Shown here in pieces: positions 1 to 8,272 of a stretch of 64,000 nt of DNA. The stretch covers positions 868,001 to 932,000 of the forward strand of contig CAVUKI010000001.1 of the NCBI GenBank assembly GCA_963741995.1, in the 5' to 3' direction. The position numbers and the translations under genes are program-made. This stretch comes from Bog-473 sp963741995 (GTDB lineage Bacteria; Actinomycetota; Acidimicrobiia; Acidimicrobiales; RAAP-2). Under the pieces are notes generated by a model that saw only the letters and a program-made list of their open reading frames with translations, had not been told where the DNA came from and made no database searches. Positions within the stretch are counted from its first letter, which is position 1. Each line of letters starts with the position of its first letter.

Positions 1-612
1 GAGGACGACGTGCTGGCTCTGCACGTCGGCAGTTGCACGAGCACTCGTTCGAACGACGACATTGCCGAGTCGCATGAGATCCGTCATCTCGCCTCCACCC
101 GTCAATACCACGATCGACATGTCGAGCGCTCGAGCGACCAAGGCCGCATTCGTCACGTTCCTTGATCGACCGCTCGTACTGATGGTCAGCAACACATCCC
201 CCGGCCGACCCATTGCCACAAGATGCTGGGCGAATCCCAAATGCCGCTCTTGGATGTCGTTATCGACCGCGGTGGCCAGTACAGGATCTGCTCCAACCAC
301 CTGGACACGAAGGCCCGCCTGGAGGTTCTCGGCCAGAACGCGGCCAGAGTCGAGCTCGCTGAGCCGATCCTTGAGTGAGATCGGCAACGGCCGTGTTTTT
401 TCGAACGACTTCGTGAGCTCACCGGCGATATGAAGGGCATCTGCCATGCTTCCGCCATTTCCGGTGAGGTACAGCGTGCCGCCCGATCCGAGTGAGGCCA
501 CAATGACCCTCACGGCGCTCGAGAGGGAATCGATACAGTCGGGAGGGAAGTCCGGTCGCCCTCGAAGCGCCTCCATGGCGAGGAGATTCGCCTCGATCTG
601 ATCGGTGTCCAT
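1..612 (-). CDS. gmhA: SIS-domain sugar-phosphate isomerase, GmhA-like (3' end cut by window edge)
   Basis: Cytoplasmic SIS-fold isomerase of the sedoheptulose-7-phosphate isomerase type, the first step to nucleotide-activated heptoses. The 204 visible residues carry the phosphate-binding loop GNGGSMAD (51-58), the second SIS signature ISTSGRSRNV (144-153) and TGGGEMTD (171-178). The frame stays open to base 1, so the C-terminus is missing. The ATG start has a strong purine ribosome site (ggaggggg) 6-7 bases upstream. It is divergent from the NeuB-like gene. Family membership is well supported; the exact substrate is inferred, because other SIS isomerases in polysaccharide loci look alike. 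No GmhB or HldE partner is inside the window. Confidence 0.85.
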   Translation of the reverse strand, partial: MDTDQIEANLLAMEALRGRPDFPPDCIDSLSSAVRVIVASLGSGGTLYLTGNGGSMADALHIAGELTKSFEKTRPLPISLKDRLSELDSGRVLAENLQAGLRVQVVGADPVLATAVDNDIQERHLGFAQHLVAMGRPGDVLLTISTSGRSRNVTNAALVARALDMSIVVLTGGGEMTDLMRLGNVVVRTSARATADVQSQHVVL

Positions 613-792
613 CCTGGCTCCCCCTCCGCCGTTGTAAGTGTGATCGAGTGCCGTCACGGGAGCCCTCCGGCCCTGTAGGTGGGCATATCCTAGACCCACG
701 ATGGTCCATTACTAAGCTGTAAACAAGGTGTAACGTCCTGCATTGCCTGCGGTACAGATCAGCCGGTCCCGCGTGGCGGAGAGGTGCTAAAG
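613..792. promoter_or_regulatory. divergent intergenic region between gmhA-like and neuB-like genes
   Basis: This 180-base gap separates two divergent polysaccharide genes and must hold both promoters. On the minus strand a TTAGTA / TAGGAT pair with 17-base spacing is a possible promoter for the isomerase. On the plus strand GGAGAGG at 778-784 is the ribosome site for the ATG at 793. The middle part (about 700-740) is more AT-rich than its surroundings. The promoter call is an inference. Confidence 0.3.
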
Positions 793-1660
793 ATGATGGT
801 GGTTCGTCTGGGAGATCGAGTCGTTGGCGAGGGTGCTCCCGCTCTCGTCGTTGCCGAAATCGGGATCAATCACAACGGTGACCTGCAGGTTTGCAAGGAT
901 CTCATCGAGTTGTCGGCGAAGGCCGGTTGCGAGGTGGTCAAGTTCCAGAAGAGGACCATCGAGACCGTATTCTCCGCTGAGGACCTGGGCCGCCCTCGTG
1001 AAAGCCCTTTCGGAAGCTCCAATGGAGACTTAAAGCGCGGTCTTCGAATTCGGTGCCGACGAGTATGCCGTCATCGACGAGTTCTGCGACACCCTCGGCG
1101 TGAAGTGGACTGCATCGTGTTGGGATGAAGCATCCGTCGAGTTCCTCGAGTCCTTCGATCCACCCTTCTACAAGATCGCGTCAGCATCTCTGACGGATGA
1201 CTCGCTCCTTCGGCATCACCGGTCGACCGGTCGACCTATCGTGTTGTCGACTGGGATGAGCACCCTGGAGGAGATCGATCACGCCCTTGAGATCCTGGGG
1301 ACCGAGGACTTGGTGTTGCTGCACTGCACGAGCACCTACCCCGCATCGGCGGACGAGCTGAATCTCCGAGCGATCCAGTCGATGCATTTGCGCTACGGCG
1401 TCCCGGTTGGGTACAGCGGACATGAAGAGGAGTTGTCCACCACGGTTGCCGCTGTTGCTCTCGGGGCATGTGTGATTGAGCGTCACGTCACCCTCGACAG
1501 AACTCTGTGGGGTAGTGATCAGCCGGCTTCACTTGAGCCCGAGGAACTGGCTCGGCTTGTGACGGACATTCGTGGAGTCGAGCGAGCTGTCGGCGATGGT
1601 CAAAAGCGCGTCGATGACTCAGAACTTCCGATTAAGGCAAAGCTGCGCCGAATTGGGTGA
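793..1660 (+). CDS. neuB: NeuB-like N-acetylneuraminate/nonulosonate synthase, frameshifted, no SAF domain
   Basis: TIM-barrel synthase of the NeuB family, which condenses phosphoenolpyruvate with an N-acetyl-hexosamine to make sialic-acid-like nonulosonates. Visible motifs are AEIGINHNGD near the N-terminus, KIASASLTD, STGMSTLEEID, LLHCTSTYPA, VGYSGHEEE and ERHVTLDRTLWGSDQ. The frame moves by +1 near 1042 in GGTCTTCGAA; removing one T restores GLEFGADEY. The corrected protein is about 288 residues, shorter than the usual 330-350, because the C-terminal antifreeze-like (SAF) domain is absent. The ATG at 793 is preferred over an upstream GTG because of GGAGAGG 8 bases upstream. A TTA codon lies at 1030. 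A real mutation cannot be excluded. Confidence 0.85.
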
Positions 1661-1770
1661 CCCGCGAGGGCTCGCCCCCGAGCCTTCCGTATTATCCGGG
1701 AACCCGCGCCGTCCAGGCGGGGCACGATGATGGCCAGAGTTCGACCGAGATTGCGTGCGTATCCAGAGTG

Positions 1771-2841
1771 ATGGCCGACCGCAAGAAAATCACGGTGGTG
1801 ACATGCGCCTACAACGAGGAGGGCTGCATCGATGAGCTCGCGCATCGTCTCGCGGCTACTTTTGATGCACTTCCTCAGTACGACTTCGAGGTGTTGGCCA
1901 TCGATAACGGGTGCACCGATGACACTCCGAGTCGATTGCGCGCAATCAGTAATGCCGACCGTCGATTTCGAATTGTCGAACTGTCTCGGAACTTCGGCCT
2001 TGAGGGCGGCCTCTCTGCGGGCATAGCAGTCGCTGATGGCGATGCCGTCATCATCATGGCGGCCGACCTTGAGGATCCGCCAGAAGTCATCGCGGAATTC
2101 ATTGAAAAGTGGGAGGAGGGATACGAAAACGTCTACGGGCTTGTGCGCTCGCGTGGGAGCACCGACTGGAGGCGACGGTTAAACGGTCGCATCTTCTACC
2201 GCTTGATAAGTCGGCTTTCGGAACACCCCATTCCTCAGAAGGCGCGTGACTTCCGACTGATGGATCGAGCCGTCTATGAACGAGTTCGTGATGCCACGGA
2301 GCAGCGATGGTTCCTGAGAGGACTCGTCGCCTGGACTGGGTTTCGGTCCATTGGCGTGGAGTTCGATCAGCCGCCTCGCTTTGCCGGTCGTTCGAAGGCA
2401 GCCTCTTTGCAAACCATTGAGTTTGCGGTCAAGGCCATATTCGTTCATTCGATGGCGCCGCTTCGCATCATGACGCTCATCGGCGGCCTCCTGACCGGAG
2501 TTTCGTTCTGTGCTCTCATCGCCATCGTCGTGAATTCACTTGTAAATGGTGTTCCTTTTCCAGGATTTGGCACCATTATCGCCCTCATGTCCCTCTTCTT
2601 CGGCTTGCTGTTTCTGCTTCTCAGCGTGATCGGCATTTACATTGGTTTGATCTTCGAACAAGTGAGAGGACGGCCGAGTTTCGTCATTCGGAAGGTGTCG
2701 CCGATGGCTCCACCTACGAGGCGAATTGATACCCCCTCAGAAGAAGCGATTCCCTCAAGCTCAAGCGTGTTAGCGGTCGATCACGCCAAGCGACTTGGGG
2801 AAGAGGTGACGATCGTGGATCAGTCGTTGGCATCTGAGTGA
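1771..2841 (+). CDS. GT2 glycosyltransferase, dolichol-phosphate-mannose-synthase/ArnC-like, with C-terminal membrane segments
   Basis: Family 2 glycosyltransferase (about 356 residues) expected to move a sugar from a nucleotide donor to a polyprenyl phosphate at the inner membrane face. The N-terminus ITVVTCAYNEEGCIDELAHR is the typical start of the GT-A fold; LSRNFGLEGGLSAGI and AADLEDPPEV (the metal-binding DXD region) follow. Two hydrophobic helices near 230-310 (MTLIGGLLTGVSFCALIAIV and IIALMSLFFGLLFLLLSVIG) match the membrane pair of this subgroup, and the end GLIFEQVRGRPSFVIR is also typical. The reading frame is open from 1657, but MADRKK at 1771 fits family starts better. TTA codons occur at 2179 and 2770. 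It is followed 14 bases later by the DMT-like gene. Confidence 0.85.
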   Translation: MADRKKITVVTCAYNEEGCIDELAHRLAATFDALPQYDFEVLAIDNGCTDDTPSRLRAISNADRRFRIVELSRNFGLEGGLSAGIAVADGDAVIIMAADLEDPPEVIAEFIEKWEEGYENVYGLVRSRGSTDWRRRLNGRIFYRLISRLSEHPIPQKARDFRLMDRAVYERVRDATEQRWFLRGLVAWTGFRSIGVEFDQPPRFAGRSKAASLQTIEFAVKAIFVHSMAPLRIMTLIGGLLTGVSFCALIAIVVNSLVNGVPFPGFGTIIALMSLFFGLLFLLLSVIGIYIGLIFEQVRGRPSFVIRKVSPMAPPTRRIDTPSEEAIPSSSSVLAVDHAKRLGEEVTIVDQSLASE

Positions 2842-2855
2842 TTTAGTTCGTTGCT

Positions 2856-3782
2856 GTGTTGCTCGGGACTCTCTTGGCTCTGCTCGCTGCTTGCCTTTAT
2901 GCCGGCGGCAATATCCTTCAGAAGCGGGCTGTCGACAGGCTGGGTGCTCTCTCCTTACGAAACCTAATCCATACAGTTTCCGAGCTTGGGTCCTCACTTC
3001 CCTGGCTGGCCGGTGCAGGAGTCTCGGTGCTCGGAATACTCATTCAAGTTCTCGCGTTTCAGCGAGTTCCGATCTCGGTTGTCCAGTCAGTGGGTGTCGT
3101 CGGAACGATGCTGCTCATCGTGGCGAGCAGGATGCATTTTCACGAATCCTTCAGCAAACGAGAGACACTCGGTCTGATCATTTCGATAGCCGCACTTCTC
3201 ATGACCTCCCTCTCCCTCATCGGTGGAGAATCTTCGGCCGGCCAACAAGCCGAATACGCCACGTTTATCGTTGCGACGGCAGGGACAGCCACATTGGCGT
3301 GTACCATCTTGGTGTTTGCGAGCCGTATCTCGATGAGTGCGGACTCGATGTATGCCATTTCTTCTGGGATGTTCTACGGACTGGTTGGCCTATCTGCCAA
3401 GGGACTCTCGACACTGGTTGCCCACGGATCGTTGAGCACCGATGTCGGGAACGTCTTTCGATCCCCGTATCCGTACGTATTCGTAGGGGCTTGGGCCCTT
3501 GCCATCGCAACGTTTCAATTGGGGATTCAGCGCGGCCGCGTTGGTGCCATCGGGCCGTTGTCCGGGGCGACGTCAGCCGTTTACGTCGTTGCAGTCGGTA
3601 CGCCGGTCTTCGGAGAGAGTCTTCCGCACACTGTCGGGACCGCTGTGCTCCGAATAGCCGGGTTCGTTTCTGTGGTTATCGGATCCCTGCTCTTCGCGTG
3701 GAGTGACAAGTCCGAAGTGCATATTGAGCCAGTCAATGATGCCCATACACTTCCGAAGGATTCCGCGGCAACGACGGAGTGA
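2856..3782 (+). CDS. DMT-superfamily (EamA-like) multi-pass membrane protein
   Basis: Membrane protein of 308 residues with about nine to ten hydrophobic helices and little else, matching the drug/metabolite transporter superfamily. The N-terminal LLGTLLALLAACLYAGGNIL and the internal pseudo-repeat (helices before and after about residue 150) fit the EamA 5+5 layout. Its position 14 bases after a polyprenyl-phosphate GT2 suggests, as inference, a role in flipping or moving a lipid-linked sugar, as for ArnE/ArnF-like partners of ArnC-like enzymes. The start is a GTG at 2856. A TTA codon lies at 2955. The C-terminal 30 residues are polar and probably cytoplasmic. Confidence 0.7.
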   Translation: MLLGTLLALLAACLYAGGNILQKRAVDRLGALSLRNLIHTVSELGSSLPWLAGAGVSVLGILIQVLAFQRVPISVVQSVGVVGTMLLIVASRMHFHESFSKRETLGLIISIAALLMTSLSLIGGESSAGQQAEYATFIVATAGTATLACTILVFASRISMSADSMYAISSGMFYGLVGLSAKGLSTLVAHGSLSTDVGNVFRSPYPYVFVGAWALAIATFQLGIQRGRVGAIGPLSGATSAVYVVAVGTPVFGESLPHTVGTAVLRIAGFVSVVIGSLLFAWSDKSEVHIEPVNDAHTLPKDSAATTE

Positions 3783-3794
3783 GATTTCGAGCAG

Positions 3795-4967
3795 CTATCG
3801 CTGAGACACGGCGTAGACGCAACGCTCCCAACAATCCTCGGCGTAGCGGCGAATATGGAGATCGCGACCGCCGAACTGTGCTAACTCAAGCGGGATTTCC
3901 CAAAGGTGATCTGGGCGGTGATATGTCATAACGGTCCACGTCGATCGATTCTCGGCAAGAATCTCAGATGCGCCGCCGATGAGGTCAATCTCCCCCCCCT
4001 CGACGTCAACCTTGACGAAGGAAGCATCGGACGCGGGGACCAGACTGTCAAGCGAGCAAACGGTCACCTCGAGCTCTCCCGTTTCGTCGAGCGAGGAATC
4101 GACTTCTCCCTTGGCAGCAAAGCGCGCGACGCCTGCCTGCCGACCAAGGGCACAATTGCTCAGCATGATTCGGGACTGGTCCTCCTTGGCCAGGGTCCCA
4201 TGCCAACGATTCAGTTCCTCATAGTTTTCCGGGTCTGGTTCGATCAGGTAGGCCGCTTCGAATTGTCCCGATGTGTGTTGCCGAAACAGCGAGAAGCTGT
4301 CTCCGTCAAATGCGCCACAGTCGACGAATGTCTCCCGACCGGAGAGCTCGATCAATTCCGGATCGAAGTAGGCATCTTCCAGTGGCAGTCGTTTCGAGAG
4401 CGCATCGCTGTCCAATGTCATCAGCCACCGCAACTGTTCCAAGTAAATTTGTTGTGATCGATCATCAGCCCAAATCTCGGCTGCTGCCAGAACTCGGTCC
4501 GGATTGGCGAAGACGCGCTCGGGGATATCAAGCCCCCAATAGGGCAAGAAGTGCTCCTCATCGGCGGCGAACATCCAATGCCATGGAACGACGACGGACG
4601 CGCCCCCGTCCCGGAGCTGATTCATGACGGCGGCAGGATTGTAGAGGGTCGCCACGAACACCCCGGTTTGTCCCCATCGGTCGATTGCTTCGGCCGGCCC
4701 GATCACCTCCACCTCGTTCACCTTGGATCCCCAGCGTGTGGAATCGTTGTCAGTGAATGCGACAGGCGTATGGCCAGTCGTGTTGCGAAACATCCGGAGG
4801 CTCTCTTGCCCTAGCTGTCCCGTACCGTGAAATACCACCGGTCGTTCGAAGGAAGCGCCGGCGCTACCCCATCGCTCCCGGAAATCTGCAGCCACCTGAT
4901 CCAAGCCGTTCTCAAGAACGCTGCGTAATTGCGCAATCCCGAACGGGCCATCTGATGACAACGACAT
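3795..4967 (-). CDS. FkbM-family SAM-dependent methyltransferase with N-terminal Rossmann-like domain
   Basis: The C-terminal half is an FkbM-family O-methyltransferase: FVDCGAFDGD (214-223, SAM-binding motif I), IEPDPENYE (242-250), CSLDSLV and FVKVDVEGGE (317-326). Such enzymes methylate sugar hydroxyls in glycans and secondary metabolites. The first 170 residues form a second domain with VVFHGTGQLGQES (44-56), a Rossmann-like glycine motif followed by an acidic turn (AFTDND), as in bacterial sugar-modifying FkbM fusions. The ATG start is preceded by AAAGGA, which overlaps the end of the upstream membrane gene; the gap is 3 bases, so the two are probably co-transcribed. The frame is intact. 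Confidence 0.85.
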   Translation of the reverse strand: MSLSSDGPFGIAQLRSVLENGLDQVAADFRERWGSAGASFERPVVFHGTGQLGQESLRMFRNTTGHTPVAFTDNDSTRWGSKVNEVEVIGPAEAIDRWGQTGVFVATLYNPAAVMNQLRDGGASVVVPWHWMFAADEEHFLPYWGLDIPERVFANPDRVLAAAEIWADDRSQQIYLEQLRWLMTLDSDALSKRLPLEDAYFDPELIELSGRETFVDCGAFDGDSFSLFRQHTSGQFEAAYLIEPDPENYEELNRWHGTLAKEDQSRIMLSNCALGRQAGVARFAAKGEVDSSLDETGELEVTVCSLDSLVPASDASFVKVDVEGGEIDLIGGASEILAENRSTWTVMTYHRPDHLWEIPLELAQFGGRDLHIRRYAEDCWERCVYAVSQR

Positions 4968-4970
4968 TCT

Positions 4971-7245
4971 TCATCCTTTCTCTGGCGCCTCAATGTGAGA
5001 TTGGGCCGTTGTGGTCGCGTAGAGGATGTACGGGGCGGCCACCCCATTCAAACTCCGCCTATATGTGCCACATATGGATCGGCCATACAATTTTGCCGTC
5101 CCCGCGTCCACCACGAGGAGCGACGATGGGTGTCCAGCAAGATAGTCGCAGTCGGCACTGTTTCGCTTGTGGTCATTGGGGTTTGCTGGAGGCACATTGA
5201 CGAGTGCCACGGACTTCACGCCGGTAGCAAGTTCCATGTAGTTTCCGAATCCTCCGAAATACTGGAGTGTCAGCCCAGCCCTCCCGGCCAATTGCTTGGC
5301 TCGAGCCACCCCTTCAGTCGATGGCCACTCAATCGCCGAGTGCGGCGGAGGCTCGATCAGATCGGTCACTGCCTGAACTGGATTCGGGGTTTGTACGATC
5401 GCTGCGATCGGAAGCGAGATGGCGATAGTGATCGGCAACACCGATATCCATGCAATCCAGGGTCGTCGGCCGCCAGCATTAATGATCAATCTGTGGTGTG
5501 AACCAGCCCCAGAGAGGCGAATGAAGGCGGCCAGCAGCGTCCCCACGAGCAAACCGGCGATCGCGCCCAGCGTGGAACCCGACAAGAGATAGATGATTGC
5601 GGCAATGACACAGGCAGGAATGAGGGGCACGATGACCCCATTTGCTCGTACTGCCTCTAGGACTTGCCGTCCGCCTGCGTCGTATTCTTCACCCCGGGAC
5701 GACACCAAGACAGCCAGAGCGGCGAGAGCAATCCCTACCGGGGTAAGGAGAGCCTCGAGTGGACCGGTGGCGATTGATTGAGCGACATAGTACGAGAGGG
5801 AAATTGTCGAGAAAATGCCAAAAAAAGCCGCGGTGAGTGCCGCCCGATCGGTTCGCACGTCGTCAACGCTTGGGGAGGTGGGGTTCCCGTCCCTTCTCAT
5901 CCGGAAGAGTCCGGCGATACCCGTCGCGACGCATATGGGCAGGACAAAAAGAATCGGGCCTGGTAGTTGGATGGGGTAGTTGAGATAACCCTGCTTCCCA
6001 AACAGCGTTTGAAAGAAAAACAACTCGTGAATCGAGACTGGCGTCCGCATGAGCAAGAGAATCGTTGGGTACGCGACCAATCCGGCGAGAAGTCCGAGAA
6101 GCCACGGAGCAACGGCGCGAAGCCCGCCAAACCTCTTTGCCGATGACAAGAGAAAAAGTATGCCCATCGTGAGAACGGCTACCAAACAAAAGTCCTGATT
6201 CGACCAGGCCACGATGGCCGCTGCGCAGCCCTCCAGGGCGAGGTACCAAGGTCGGGAATTGCCCGCTCGGAGCCGCAAGAGATCTTCGAGCGTGATCGCC
6301 GCCAAGATAAGCGTAAGGAGCAATTCTTATGGGGAGCTCTTGGTATCCGCCGAGCGTGTTGTGAAGAGGATTATTGGCCACCGAGACGCAGGTCAGTGGG
6401 ATCACAAACAGCAGCGCGAGAGCGATCGATCTCCGCTCAAAGAGGCGGTAAACAAGGAGGATGCCGCAAAATAATCCCGCCAAAGAGACGAGCGCCAAGA
6501 GTTGCGTGGCCAGCGTGCTCAGTGAACCGACCGAAAGGAAGGATGAAAACGGCTTAAGGATCCAGCCAAGTATTGACTCGTACTGCGGAATGTACGTGTT
6601 GTCCGGTACCTTGCCTGCGGCCTGAGCCAGGATGTCGTTAACGAGTAGGCATCATTGAAGCCCCACGTCCCCACCATGAATGACGGTTGGTAGGTAGACA
6701 CGACATCACCCAGCGAGATGGCAATGATCACAACAGTTATTGGTCGTCGTACCCAGCGAGGCATAGAGGTCCACTGCAGAATCTTCCAGATGAAGGGAAG
6801 GAGAACGACAACTGCGAGGAATTCGCCGGGACCGAATCCACCCCATCGTCCTAGCGATACGGCTAAGTTTGGCTCCTCGACGGCAAAAATCCCGACGGAG
6901 AGACCGATCGATGCCACTACGACTCCGGCCCATTTCACCCAGGGCTTGTTCAGATGCTTCTCTCGCGGCAGGACTAGCGCCAGAAGTCCGATAAGAATCG
7001 ACACGGCGTAGAGCGCGTGGTCATAGAACTTTGCGCGGTGGTAGCGAGCCTCCGAAACGATCGGTTTGAAGATCCCATGGACGCCGGTGTTCCCCCGGAT
7101 TAGCCCCATGAGGAGCTGTTGCGATGACGATAAAGGCAACGATTCGGACGACCAACGAAACGAGCGTCGCGTTGTCCTGTTCCGATGTCGACATCAGGTC
7201 GTCGTCAGGATCCGACCGCTCCGTCATTTTATTGAAGGTTCTCAT
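4971..7245 (-). pseudogene. large multi-pass membrane protein (GT-C-like, function unknown), three frame changes
   Basis: One gene of about 757 residues read in four frame segments. Joining points are near 7115 (extra C; VIATA then LLMGLIRGN), near 6648 (one A missing; AYSLNDILAQ) and near 6322 (extra A in AGAATTG; ELPIRLLLTL). The corrected protein starts with a short polar N-terminus (MRTFNKMTERSDPDDD), then at least ten hydrophobic helices and a polar 120-residue C-terminal part. GFNDAYSLND and IPQYESILGW resemble loops of large polytopic glycosyltransferases seen in polysaccharide loci, but no catalytic motif is clear. The start ATG has GGGAGC upstream. I think the breaks are sequence errors because all segments stay protein-like. 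The gene leads into the fkbM gene. Confidence 0.6.
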
Positions 7246-7404
7246 GCTCCCATGGGGCGTTCTGTTATGAAGCTCGATATACGGCCGCGGAGGTGCGGCC
7301 GAAGAGAGCAAATGGTGTACGTTCCCGGGGCATGATCGAGACTTCAGGCACTGCTAGAAAAGTGCAGCCAGTCAGTGGACGTCCCCAAGGCGGGGGAGCA
7401 CTCA

Positions 7405-8244
7405 ATGCTCTTCGGCGAGGAATTTTGGCTCTGGGCAAAGAGTGGTACTCGGCAATGGCAACTTACCAAGTGGGTGGAACGGCTCGGGAAGATTCCAGAA
7501 GCTGGAAGGTACCGATACTGGCTGGTCGATCGGCCGAATTACGCCTACGGCGTGCACAGGGCCGCCCAGAGCGCCCGTCGTCTCGGTTTCGAGCGGGTCA
7601 CCGTGGTCGAGTTTGGTGTCGCTGGTGGTAACGGCCTTCTGGCCCTTGAACGGCATGCCAGATACCTGGGAGATCATTACGGGGTCCAAGTGGATGTGGT
7701 CGGATTCGACAGCGGTGAGGGTATGGCGCAGGCGCATGACTACCGTGATCAGCCGTTTCGATGGGGAGCCGGTTTCTATCGCATGGACGAGGCGGCGCTC
7801 AGGGCACGTATTACAAATGCGGAACTTGTCATCGGAGATGTAAAGACGTCGGTAGGGGCGTGGGTCGCCGCAAACAGGGATCGCCTTCAAGAGTCCCCAA
7901 TCGGGTTCATCTCGTTCGACCTGGACTACTGGTCATCGACAATGTCAGCCTTCGAACTCTTCAGATACGAGGACGTCTCGCACTTGCTGCCACGAATTGT
8001 GTGCTGGATGGACGACATCATCTACAGCATTGAGTCGATAGGGGAATTGCAGGCAATAAGCGAGTTCAACGCTGAAGAACCTGGCGCACGATCCATTGGT
8101 CAAGTTGTTGGCCTAAGGGCGGGATTGCCATTCGACCCACCGTGGGCTGAGCAGATCTTCGAAACACATCTGTTCGAGCACCCTCGGTACAATGATTTGA
8201 TCGAAGACGCACCGGAACAGCTTCCACTCGAATCTAGCGAATGA
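7405..8244 (+). CDS. class I SAM-dependent methyltransferase-like protein
   Basis: A 279-residue cytoplasmic protein with VTVVEFGVAGGNGLLALERHA (about 65-85), which looks like SAM-binding motif I, then VVGFDSGEGM (98-107) as the acidic motif II and FISFDLDYWS (about 175-185) where TylF/MacO-type enzymes keep metal-binding acids. The later MDDIIYSIESIGE also fits a metal-dependent sugar or macrolide O-methyltransferase. I infer a glycan-modifying methyltransferase; the exact family is not certain. The ATG at 7405 is chosen over a GTG at 7375 because GGGGGAG sits 6 bases upstream. It stands alone between the divergent membrane gene and the convergent ThDP enzyme. Confidence 0.6.
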   Translation: MLFGEEFWLWAKSGTRQWQLTKWVERLGKIPEAGRYRYWLVDRPNYAYGVHRAAQSARRLGFERVTVVEFGVAGGNGLLALERHARYLGDHYGVQVDVVGFDSGEGMAQAHDYRDQPFRWGAGFYRMDEAALRARITNAELVIGDVKTSVGAWVAANRDRLQESPIGFISFDLDYWSSTMSAFELFRYEDVSHLLPRIVCWMDDIIYSIESIGELQAISEFNAEEPGARSIGQVVGLRAGLPFDPPWAEQIFETHLFEHPRYNDLIEDAPEQLPLESSE

Positions 8245-8272
8245 GGGTCGGTCGGATCGATCTCAGCGGTCT

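Noticed and set aside
62..433. Plus-strand open frame at the left edge
   Set aside because: It is antisense to the GmhA-like gene, whose SIS motifs are clear on the minus strand.
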